Shown in pieces: positions 1 to 5,835 of a DNA stretch of 7,320 nucleotides; within the stretch, counting starts at the first letter, position 1, and the number at the start of each line of letters is the position of its first letter. Made by a program: the position numbers and the translations under genes. This DNA is from Chloroflexota bacterium (GTDB taxonomy: Bacteria > Chloroflexota > Limnocylindria > QHBO01), in assembly GCA_005879815.1 (NCBI GenBank), contig VBKA01000119.1, positions 1-7,320 of the forward strand, read 5' to 3'. Below the pieces are notes generated by a model. The model was not told where the DNA came from. It worked only from the letters and a program-made list of their open reading frames with translations, and searched no databases.

Positions 1-543
1 CGCCCCGGTCAGGCGCAGCAAGGTTGCCACCTCCTCGCGCCCCTTCAGATAGACGACCCACCGACCCCGCCGTTGCAGCAGGCCGGCTCGCGCCCCGCTC
101 TCGCGAAGGCGGTGGCGAAGCGCATCTGCACCGCGACGGCTGCGGAGGACGAATTCCACGTGCGGACCACCGGTCGCGAGCGAGATCGAGCCGCGTCCAA
201 GCACGACTCCCCGAAGATATGCGCGCCGGTCACAGGCCGGAGCCGAACCCCAGGCCCACTCCCCGATCCCCGCTTGGTCCAGGCCGACCACCAGGTGATG
301 ACGACGCGGTGATCGGTCCCTCAGCGGGCGTCCCGAGCGCGAGGCCGGGTGTGGACCGGAGATCGGTAGGCCCAGGGATGCCGCGAGCTGCACCGCGATG
401 CGCGCCGTCCCGTAGTCGAAGGTGCTGACGGCGCCGATCGTGCGGTCGGTCGAGAGGAGGCCGGCCAGCTCGGCGCGCCGGCAACACAGGCGCGCAGGCA
501 CGATTCGGGCGAGCTCGCCCTTCACTTCGCTGGCGACGAGCAT
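1..543 (-). CDS. whiA: WhiA-family DNA-binding regulator, N-terminal 181 residues (3' end off the window)
   Basis: Translating the minus strand from the ATG at 543 gives an open frame of 181 codons that runs off the left edge. It begins MLVASEVKGELARI, matching the usual WhiA opening (M-S-F-x-S-E-V-K-x-E-L), followed by a Cys-Cys-Arg-Arg-Ala-Glu-Leu-Ala segment (residues 20-27). Residues 104-115 read CDRRAYLRGVVL, then GRGSIS and a stretch ending GRWVVYLKGREE (160-171). These match the second half of the WhiA LAGLIDADG-like domain. WhiA proteins are about 300-330 residues, so the missing part should hold the helix-turn-helix domain. WhiA controls sporulation division genes in Streptomyces and affects division and chromosome segregation in Bacillus; it has no known nuclease activity. 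The gene begins eight bases after the yvcK stop with only a weak GGGA before the start, so translational coupling is likely. The segment at residues 31-103 is poorly conserved, but context and flanking motifs make the call firm. Confidence 0.88.
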   Translation of the reverse strand, partial: MLVASEVKGELARIVPARLCCRRAELAGLLSTDRTIGAVSTFDYGTARIAVQLAASLGLPISGPHPASRSGRPLRDRSPRRHHLVVGLDQAGIGEWAWGSAPACDRRAYLRGVVLGRGSISLATGGPHVEFVLRSRRGADALRHRLRESGARAGLLQRRGRWVVYLKGREEVATLLRLTGA

Positions 544-551
544 TCCCGGGC

Positions 552-1874
552 TCAGGATGCCGACGCGGCCGGGCGGCGCAGCCGGCGCTGGCGCGGCCGC
601 TCGAGGCGGTCCTCCTGCTGCAGCCGCACCAACGCGGCGGCGAGCTTCGCCGGGTCGTGCCGGTGGGCGTTGGCGACGTCGACCAGGTCCTCTTCGATGA
701 CCACCACCGGCAGCCCCTCGAGGCGGCGCTCGTCGATCTGGACGGGCTCGCCGAGCCATCCCTCCGGCTGGCGCGCGTGCCGATTCCGGTTGACCAGCAC
801 GTAGTCGATGAGCCCCTCGCCGATGTGCTCGAAGAGCGCCTCCAGGTGCTCCGCCGCGGAGAAGCTCCCCGTCTCACCCGGCTGGGTGGCGACGTTGCAC
901 ACGTACACGCGCATCCCTGGCGCTGCATCCAGCGCGTCGCGGATGTCGCTGATCAAGAGGTTCGGCAGCACGCTCGAGTAGAGGCTGCCCGGACCGATGA
1001 CGACCATGTCGGCCTCGAGGATCCGCTCCAGCGCCTCGGGGTTGGCGCGCACGTCTGGGGGCTCGATGAACACACGCTCGATCGGCTCCTCCGCATGCCC
1101 GATCCCGACCTGTCCATCGAGCCGCCGCCCCGACACGAGGCGGGCGGACAGGTTGAGCGGCACGCTGGTGGCCGGCAGGACCTGGCCGCGCACCGCCAGC
1201 ACCCGGTTCGACTCACGCACCGCCTCCTCGAAGTCCCCGGTCACCGCGGTCATCGCCGCGATGAACAGGTTCCCGAAGGCGTGCTCGTCGAGCCCGGAGC
1301 CGGGAGGGAATCGGTACTGCATGAGCTGCGTCATGAGCGGCTCGGCGTCGGCGAGGGCGGCGATGCAGTTGCGGATGTCGCCAGGTGGCACGATGCCCAG
1401 CTGCTGCCGCAGGCGCCCGGACGATCCCCCGTCATCCGCGACCGCCACGACCGCCGTGATGTTCGCGCTGTAGCCCTTCAGCCCACGAAGGAGGGTGGAG
1501 AGTCCCGTTCCCCCGCCGATCGCCACGATCCGCGGGCCACGAGCCAGGTAGCGCTTGGTGTAGAGCACCTCGAGGACGCTGTCGCCACGCGCCACGAACG
1601 GCGAGACAACGCTCCGCATCAGGCCCCACACGCCGATCCCGGTGAGGAGGAGGCCCATGATCCCGACGATCACCGCTCGGATCGGGCGCTCGAGACCGGC
1701 CCCGGTCAGCCAGAAGACGATCGGGATGTTGTCGGCCCCAAACCGCCGGTACAGGTCGACGAGGAAGATCGCGGCTCCCAGGCCCAGGATGGTGATGCCC
1801 ACGAACGCGAGCAGGAGCCAGCGCTTGATGTGCATGCCGGGGTAGAGCCATCTCGGCAGACGGATGCCCCTCAT
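552..1874 (-). CDS. yvcK: YvcK/CofD-like protein (UDP-GlcNAc-binding gluconeogenesis factor family), membrane-anchored form
   Basis: This 440-residue protein has two parts. The N-terminal ~110 residues contain two likely transmembrane helices (about 18-39 and 66-86), with WLYPGMHIKRW just before the first. The rest is a YvcK/CofD-like domain: GGGTGL (120-125), ADDGGSSGRLR (146-156), PPGDIRNC (163-170), a GNL motif (201-203) and IGPGSLYSSVLPNLL (293-307). These are the nucleotide-sugar-binding signatures of the family. YvcK of Bacillus is about 320 residues, cytosolic, binds UDP-GlcNAc and is needed for growth and normal shape on gluconeogenic carbon sources. The added length here is the membrane segment plus a short Arg-rich tail (about 424-434). 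The start ATG overlaps the rapZ stop (ATGA), with GGGAG eight bases upstream, so the start is well supported. CofD itself (a phospholactate transferase) is less likely given the rapZ-yvcK-whiA context. Confidence 0.95.
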   Translation of the reverse strand: MRGIRLPRWLYPGMHIKRWLLLAFVGITILGLGAAIFLVDLYRRFGADNIPIVFWLTGAGLERPIRAVIVGIMGLLLTGIGVWGLMRSVVSPFVARGDSVLEVLYTKRYLARGPRIVAIGGGTGLSTLLRGLKGYSANITAVVAVADDGGSSGRLRQQLGIVPPGDIRNCIAALADAEPLMTQLMQYRFPPGSGLDEHAFGNLFIAAMTAVTGDFEEAVRESNRVLAVRGQVLPATSVPLNLSARLVSGRRLDGQVGIGHAEEPIERVFIEPPDVRANPEALERILEADMVVIGPGSLYSSVLPNLLISDIRDALDAAPGMRVYVCNVATQPGETGSFSAAEHLEALFEHIGEGLIDYVLVNRNRHARQPEGWLGEPVQIDERRLEGLPVVVIEEDLVDVANAHRHDPAKLAAALVRLQQEDRLERPRQRRLRRPAASAS

Positions 1875-2866
1875 CGTTCCAGCTCCCGGTGGAAGACGCT
1901 CACCGATGCCTCGGTTCGTTCCTCGAGACGCCTGGCCAGCTCCTCAGCGAGCACGATGGATCGGTGGTAGCCGCCTGTGCAGCCGAGCGCGACGACCAGG
2001 CGCGACTTGCCCTCCGCGCGGTATGCCGGCAGGGTCAGCTCCAGGAGCTCCATGACGAGCTCGAGGAATCGTCGTGCGCCGGGCTGCCCGAGCACGTAGT
2101 CCCGGACGGGCGCTTCCAGGCCGGACAGGCGCTTGAGGTCGGGTACCCAGTACGGATTGGTCAAGAATCGGACGTCGAAGACGAGGTCCGCCTCGAGTGG
2201 GATGCCGAACTTGAAGCCAAAGGTGATCACCTCGACGGACATGACCTCCGCGGCCGCCTCGCGCGGAACGAGGCTCCGGATGCGCTCCTTCAGCTGCCCA
2301 ATCGAAAGGCCGCTCGTGTCGACGATGTGGTCCGCAAGCGAGCGCGCCCCCGCGAGGCGGAAACGCTCCTCGGCGATCGAGGCCTGGACGCCGGTCCGCG
2401 CACCGAGCGGGTGGCGGCGGCGCGTCTCGGCGAAGCGGCTCACCAGCACCGCATCACTCGCCTCCAGGAAGATCACGAGCGGCTCGAGGCCGCGGCCGGC
2501 CAGCATGGTCCTGGCCCGTGCGATGGCCGGCGCTGGATCACCGACGCGGATGTCGAGGACGAGGGCGGCGTTGCGGTAGCGATCAGGATTCGCGTCGCGC
2601 AGCGACAGGAAGGCGTCGAGCAGGTCCGGCGGGAGGTTGTCGATGCAGGCATAGCCGAGGTCCTCGAAAAGCTTCGACGCCTGGCTCTTACCCGCCCCGG
2701 AGAGGCCGCTCAGGATGACGACGCTCCCAGCCGTGGCGGGAGGCTGGGCGGCGTGCGATGGCGGCGGTGCCGGACGCGCCGCGGGAGCAGACCGCGACGA
2801 CCGCGTTCCAGCGGACCTCCGCGTCGTTCTGCCTCCCCTGGTGGTCGTGCCTGCGCCTCTGGCCAC
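1871..2866 (-). CDS. rapZ: RapZ/YvcJ-family P-loop nucleotide-binding protein
   Basis: From the GTG at 2866 the protein is 331 residues. The Walker A loop GLSGAGKS is at 54-61, followed by the family motif DNLPP at 76-80, a Walker-B-like LVLDIR (102-107) and ETRRRHPL (147-154). The C-terminal domain has FGFKFGIPLEADLVFDVRFL (216-235), NPYW (237-240) and GCTGGYHRS (295-303). In E. coli RapZ senses glucosamine-6-phosphate and directs RNase E to the sRNA GlmZ; Bacillus YvcJ hydrolyses nucleotides and affects competence. The RNA target here is unknown. The frame stays open upstream to 3076, but that would overlap the preceding gene and adds low-complexity sequence. GTG 2866 is chosen because it has GGGAG six bases upstream and lies behind a candidate promoter. 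Even so, residues 1-47 form an Arg/Thr/Pro-rich, probably disordered extension, as homologues are usually about 285-300 residues. The stop overlaps the yvcK start. Confidence 0.94.
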   Translation of the reverse strand: MARGAGTTTRGGRTTRRSAGTRSSRSAPAARPAPPPSHAAQPPATAGSVVILSGLSGAGKSQASKLFEDLGYACIDNLPPDLLDAFLSLRDANPDRYRNAALVLDIRVGDPAPAIARARTMLAGRGLEPLVIFLEASDAVLVSRFAETRRRHPLGARTGVQASIAEERFRLAGARSLADHIVDTSGLSIGQLKERIRSLVPREAAAEVMSVEVITFGFKFGIPLEADLVFDVRFLTNPYWVPDLKRLSGLEAPVRDYVLGQPGARRFLELVMELLELTLPAYRAEGKSRLVVALGCTGGYHRSIVLAEELARRLEERTEASVSVFHRELER

Positions 2867-2887
2867 GCTCGTCTCCCGCTCGTCTCC
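2866..2887 (-). repeat. Perfect 11-bp tandem duplication covering the rapZ ribosome binding site
   Basis: On the minus strand GGAGACGAGCG occurs twice in a row with no mismatch. The copy nearer rapZ supplies the GGAG of the Shine-Dalgarno site and its final G is the first base of the GTG start codon. The other copy places a second GGAG eleven bases further upstream. The repeat is seen directly; a role as a standby ribosome site is inference. Confidence 0.7.
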
Positions 2888-2889
2888 AG

Positions 2890-2908
2890 CTCGACGATCG
2901 TGGTCGAG
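2890..2908. promoter_or_regulatory. Palindrome at the predicted transcription start of rapZ (possible operator)
   Basis: The arms CTCGAC and GTCGAG are perfect reverse complements separated by seven bases, GATCGTG on the plus strand, which contain the small palindrome CGATCG. The element abuts and slightly overlaps the -10 box (2907-2912). It is centred near 2899, about where transcription would begin from that box. This position suits a repressor operator or a hairpin at the mRNA 5' end. Short palindromes are common in GC-rich DNA, so the support is mainly positional. Confidence 0.35.
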
Positions 2909-2935
2909 TATAGCCGCGCTCGCCGGACGGCCGAA
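2907..2935 (-). promoter_or_regulatory. Candidate sigma-70-type promoter for rapZ-yvcK-whiA
   Basis: On the minus strand TATACT (2912 to 2907) is one base from the TATAAT consensus and is the most AT-rich hexamer in this spacer. Seventeen bases upstream is TTCGGC (2935 to 2930), a weak -35 sharing only the initial TT with TTGACA. The site lies in the 82-base gap between the deacetylase-family gene and rapZ, one of the few places in the window where an internal promoter could sit without overlapping a gene. Transcription would begin near 2900, giving a leader of about 34 bases. Confidence 0.45.
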
Positions 2936-2948
2936 TCCCCCGATTGGG

Positions 2949-3938
2949 CTAGCCCGGGCTCGAGCTGCCGGGCGCAGCAGCGGATGGACCGGCCAGGAGG
3001 CCCGCGACGGTCGCGGCGGCGGAACGTTCAAGTGCCCCGAGGTCGTATCCCCCTTCCAGCACGAGGGCTGCGCCATGCAAGCCGAGCTCCCTCGTCACCG
3101 CAGCGATCGCGGCGGAGACGGTGCGGTATCCATGCTCGGTGATGGCGAGGTTCGCGAGGGGATCGTCGCGATGCCCGTCATATCCCGCCGAAACCACGAT
3201 GGCCTCGGGGAGAAACGCGCGGACGCGTTCCAGGAGGTCCTGCCAGGCCGCGACGAACGCGTCGTCGCCGGCTCCGGGCGAAAGCGTCAGGTTGTGCATC
3301 GTGCCAGCCGCCGATCCACTGCCGTGCTCCTCTGGAGAACCTGTCCCGGGGTAGAGCGGGCGCTGGTGCGTGGAGGCGTACAGCAGATCCGGGTCGTGGT
3401 CGAAGATGGCCTGCGTCCCATCGCCGTGGTGCACGTCCCAGTCCACGATGGCGATCCGTTGCGCGTTCCCCGCTCGGCGGAGAGCGAGCGCCGCGATCGC
3501 GACGTTGTTCAGGAGACAGAATCCCGCGGCCCGTCGTGCCGAGGCGTGGTGCCCCGGCGGCCGCGACACCGAGAACGCGACCGCAGCCTCTCCCCGAGCG
3601 ACGGCGAGCGCGGCTTCGATCGCGGCGCCTGCAGCGAGCCGGGCGGCATGCATGGACCCGGGAGCAAGGTACGTGTCGGGGTCGATCCAGCCACCTCCGC
3701 TCGCGTCGAGCTGATCGAGGGCATCGAGGTACTCCTGGTCGTGCACCGCGGTGATCGCCTGGTCCTCCGCGGGTCCCGGCGCACGGACCGACAGCTCGGC
3801 CCCGGCGGCCGCCGCGCCAGCCTCGGCGCCCTTCACCACGGCCGCCAGGCGCTCGTGCCGCTCGGGATGGCCTGCGGCCGTATGTCGCTCCATTGCCGGA
3901 TCAGTGAGAACCAGCACGCGCAGCGGATCCGCGCTCAT
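2949..3938 (-). CDS. Histone-deacetylase-superfamily Zn-dependent amidohydrolase (acetoin-utilisation/acetylpolyamine deacetylase-like)
   Basis: The protein has 329 residues, a normal length for bacterial HDAC-like enzymes. It shows the full motif set: GHPERHERL (23-31), RPPGHH with the catalytic histidine pair H130/H131, GFCLLNNVA (139-147), DWDVHHGDGTQ with zinc ligands D168 and H170, AGYDGHRDDP with the third ligand D259, and LEGGYDL with the catalytic-type tyrosine Y298. All active-site residues known from HDAC8-type enzymes are therefore present, and it should be an active deacetylase. Family substrates include acetyl-lysine, acetylpolyamines and related amides; which applies cannot be read from the sequence. 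No signal peptide is seen, so it is expected in the cytoplasm. The ATG overlaps the tatC stop (ATGA) without an obvious Shine-Dalgarno site, implying translational coupling to tatC. After about residue 316 the C-terminus is an Ala/Ser/Pro/Gly tail. Its link to the Tat or RapZ/YvcK genes is unknown. Confidence 0.93.
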   Translation of the reverse strand: MSADPLRVLVLTDPAMERHTAAGHPERHERLAAVVKGAEAGAAAAGAELSVRAPGPAEDQAITAVHDQEYLDALDQLDASGGGWIDPDTYLAPGSMHAARLAAGAAIEAALAVARGEAAVAFSVSRPPGHHASARRAAGFCLLNNVAIAALALRRAGNAQRIAIVDWDVHHGDGTQAIFDHDPDLLYASTHQRPLYPGTGSPEEHGSGSAAGTMHNLTLSPGAGDDAFVAAWQDLLERVRAFLPEAIVVSAGYDGHRDDPLANLAITEHGYRTVSAAIAAVTRELGLHGAALVLEGGYDLGALERSAAATVAGLLAGPSAAAPGSSSPG

Positions 3939-4648
3939 CGGCGCAGGAAGCGGATGACGAGCAGGGAGAGCTCGAACAGCACGTACATGACCGCGCTCAG
4001 GATGCTCGGCGAGAACGGGTCACCTCCCGGGGTGACCACCACCGCGAAGATGACGATCCCCAGGATCACCATGCGGCGCTGTCGGGCAATGCGCTCGTAG
4101 GACAGGATCCCGACCCGGGAGAGCGCGATCAGCACGATCGGGAACTCCATGACCAGGCCAAAGGCGAGCATCAGGGTGGTGATGAACCCGATGTAGTCGT
4201 TGATCGTGAGCAGCGGCTCCACGCTGCCGGGCTCCCCAAAGCTGAGCAGGAACGCCAGCGCGAACGGGAGGATCAGGTAGCCGACCGCCATGCCGATGAC
4301 GAAGAGCCCGAGGGCCGCGATCAGCAGCGGCCAGACGATGCGGCGCTCCCGCCGGGTGAGGCCGGGCGTGACGAAGCGGTACAGCTGGAACAGGATGACC
4401 GGCATGGCGATCGCGATGCCGGCGAAGAACGCGATCTGGATCCGGACGCCGAACGCGCCTCCAACTTTCGTGAAGTAGAGCTTCTCGTAGCCTGCCGGTA
4501 ACGGAGCTCGCAGAAAGTCGAGGATCGGCCCCGAGACGATGAACCCGATCACGGCGCCCAGGACAACGGCTATCACGATGACAATGAGGCGGCGGCGAAC
4601 CTCCTCGAGGTGCTCGAGGAGAGACATCGTCGCGTCGTCCCGGCTCAC
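3935..4648 (-). CDS. tatC: Sec-independent (twin-arginine) translocase subunit TatC
   Basis: This 237-residue integral membrane protein has six hydrophobic segments, at about 21-40, 70-92, 107-134, 153-177, 193-207 and 212-233. TatC binds twin-arginine signal peptides and with TatA exports folded proteins across the cytoplasmic membrane. Visible family hallmarks are the cytoplasmic N-terminal LLEHLEEVRRRL (10-21), FVTPGLTRRERR (92-103) with the conserved Pro and Glu101, FGLVMEFP (163-170), and VVTPGGDPFS (204-213) before the last helix. The length is normal. The start chosen is GTG 4648, with GAGG five bases upstream. An ATG seven codons later (4627) is an alternative, with a poorer upstream site, that would not disturb any motif. 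The gene follows tatA by 57 bases and its stop overlaps the next start. Confidence 0.97.
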   Translation of the reverse strand: MSRDDATMSLLEHLEEVRRRLIVIVIAVVLGAVIGFIVSGPILDFLRAPLPAGYEKLYFTKVGGAFGVRIQIAFFAGIAIAMPVILFQLYRFVTPGLTRRERRIVWPLLIAALGLFVIGMAVGYLILPFALAFLLSFGEPGSVEPLLTINDYIGFITTLMLAFGLVMEFPIVLIALSRVGILSYERIARQRRMVILGIVIFAVVVTPGGDPFSPSILSAVMYVLFELSLLVIRFLRR

Positions 4649-4678
4649 GGGCGCCTCACGCGGCGGGCTGGTTGGCGG

Positions 4679-4695
4679 CGGCGGAGATACCGCCG
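4679..4695 (-). other. Perfect stem-loop in the tatA-tatC spacer
   Basis: On the minus strand CGGCGG, a five-base loop TATCT and CCGCCG form a six-pair all-GC hairpin between the tatA stop (4706) and the tatC start (4648). There is no T-run after it, so it is not a standard intrinsic terminator. A role in mRNA stability or partial attenuation that keeps TatA in excess of TatC is possible but unproven. Confidence 0.4.
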
Positions 4696-4705
4696 GGGAG
4701 TGGTC

Positions 4706-4939
4706 CTACTTGGTGTCGGCCGACGATGAGCCGCCTGGTGCCTCGGTCGATCCGGCATCCGGGGGTGGGCTCTTCGTTTCACCGCGAATGGAGTCCTCGA
4801 GGTCGGTTGAGGCCTTCCGGAACTCGCGCAACCCGCGGCCGATGGCGCTGCCGATGTCGGGAAGCTTCCCCAGGCCGAAGATGATCAGGACGATCACCAG
4901 GACCAGGATCAGCTCGCCCGGGCCGATGTTGAACGGCAT
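4706..4939 (-). CDS. tatA: Sec-independent translocase pore subunit TatA
   Basis: The protein is 77 residues, typical for TatA. It has a short N-terminus, one transmembrane helix (about 9-21, all Ile/Leu/Val), the Phe-Gly hinge (21-22) in FGLGKLPDIG, an amphipathic helix to about residue 43 (GRGLREFRKAS) and a polar Pro/Ser/Gly tail. TatA oligomers form the conduit for folded twin-arginine substrates recruited by TatC. The FGxGKLP signature fits TatA more than TatB, and no tatB is seen nearby, so this may be a two-component TatAC system as in many Gram-positive and related bacteria. The start ATG has GAGG about eleven bases upstream, which is only moderate support. No alternative start would keep the short N-terminus. 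It sits 53 bases after pyrF, just ahead of tatC. Confidence 0.95.
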   Translation of the reverse strand: MPFNIGPGELILVLVIVLIIFGLGKLPDIGSAIGRGLREFRKASTDLEDSIRGETKSPPPDAGSTEAPGGSSSADTK

Positions 4940-4992
4940 CTGGTTGGGAACCTCAACTGCGTCCGGCGCCTGCCTGCCGGCGGCTGGACGGT

Positions 4993-5832
4993 CTACCTGC
5001 CGAGTGTAGCACCGAGCTCCCTCATCCTCCCCTGCAGCGCGGCCGCCGCGGCCCCAGCCGCTTCTTGCCAGTTATCGCCCGACGAGGCTTTTGCGATGGC
5101 CCTCGACACGTTCACCAGGCCCGGCGCATCGGTCCCATGGCAGCACGCGACTGCCGCGGCCAGCTCTCCGCCCTGGGCGCCGACGCCAGGGACCAGGAAG
5201 CCCGGACCCGGCACGCGCTCCCGGAGCCGGCGGAGGTCGTCCGCGCGGGTGGCGCCGACGACCAGGCCCACGCGACCGCCCGGCCAGCGCTCCGCCACCC
5301 AGCGGGCCACCCGCTCGTGGAGCATCACCCCGTCGACCGCCAGGTCCTGGATGGTTCCCGCGCTCGCGTTGCTCGTGCGGGCCAGGACGTAGACGACCCG
5401 GTCCTCGTACTCGAGGAACGGCTCGATTGCGTCCTCACCCAGGTATGGCGAGACGGTCACTGCATCCGCCCCCAGGTGACCGAAGAGCGCCGCCGCGTAG
5501 CGCTCTGCGGTGGGACCGATGTCCCCGCGCTTGGCGTCGAGGATCACAAACAGGTCGGCAGGCAGGTCGGCGCGGAGGCGCTCGAGGGCGGCAATCCCCG
5601 ACGACCCGAATGCCTCGAAGAAGGCGACGTTGATCTTCACCGCTGCGGCATGCTCGCTCGCTGCTTCGACGATGCCGCGCGCGAATCGCTCGATGCCCTC
5701 GACGTCGGGAGGCAGGCCATCGGGGAGTGCCCGGGGATGCGGGTCGATGCCCAGGCAGAGCGGTGCTCCCAATCGCGCGAGCCTCGCGCGCAGGCGGACG
5801 AGCGGGGCCGCATCCACCGAGATGGGCTGCAT
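4993..5832 (-). CDS. pyrF: Orotidine 5'-phosphate decarboxylase (type 2 subfamily)
   Basis: The enzyme converts orotidine monophosphate to UMP, the last step of de novo pyrimidine synthesis, in the cytoplasm. The 279-residue protein shows GIDPHP (28-33), KINVAFFEAFG with Lys66, and the catalytic DAKRGDIG (99-106; D99, K101, D104), the charged array of all OMP decarboxylases. It also has SPYLGEDAIEPFL (128-140), RTSN (152-155), VVGAT (191-195), the phosphate-binding VPGVGAQGGE (214-223) and NVSRAI (241-246, with the phosphate-binding Arg244). The length and the RTSN and VVGAT motifs are those of the longer type 2 subfamily. The ATG lies three bases after the recJ stop with only a weak GGCGGG upstream, so its translation is likely coupled to recJ. 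No other pyrimidine genes are in view, which is common when pyrF is scattered. Confidence 0.97.
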   Translation of the reverse strand: MQPISVDAAPLVRLRARLARLGAPLCLGIDPHPRALPDGLPPDVEGIERFARGIVEAASEHAAAVKINVAFFEAFGSSGIAALERLRADLPADLFVILDAKRGDIGPTAERYAAALFGHLGADAVTVSPYLGEDAIEPFLEYEDRVVYVLARTSNASAGTIQDLAVDGVMLHERVARWVAERWPGGRVGLVVGATRADDLRRLRERVPGPGFLVPGVGAQGGELAAAVACCHGTDAPGLVNVSRAIAKASSGDNWQEAAGAAAAALQGRMRELGATLGR

Positions 5833-5835
5833 CGG

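Noticed and set aside
230..928. Minus-strand frame spanning the yvcK-whiA junction
   Set aside because: It overlaps both genes in a different frame and is mostly Arg/Ser/Pro/Gly; the WhiA motifs are in the frame that starts at 543.
657..1970. Long open frame on the plus strand opposite yvcK
   Set aside because: It is antisense to a clear YvcK protein, has no recognisable motif and is rich in His/Arg/Asp as expected for a GC-rich shadow frame.
2867..3076. Longer rapZ starting at 3076
   Set aside because: It would overlap the 3' end of the deacetylase gene by over 120 bases, contains the candidate promoter, and adds residues with no RapZ similarity.
1889..3142. Long open frame on the plus strand opposite rapZ
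   Set aside because: It is antisense to RapZ with all family motifs on the minus strand; the plus-strand product is low-complexity and unlike any family I know.
2715..4100. Long open frame on the plus strand opposite the deacetylase-family gene
   Set aside because: The minus strand encodes an intact HDAC-family protein here; the plus frame is a GC-driven artefact that also crosses gene boundaries.
4963..4980. Inverted repeat CCGGC-N8-GCCGG after pyrF as a terminator
   Set aside because: The stem is only five pairs, the loop is eight bases and no T-run follows; short GC repeats like this are frequent here.
5435..5835. Extension of recJ through the pyrF region in the upstream frame
   Set aside because: This is the out-of-frame run-on after the frameshift; pyrF motifs are intact in their own frame and the run-on is Arg/Ala/Pro-rich noise.
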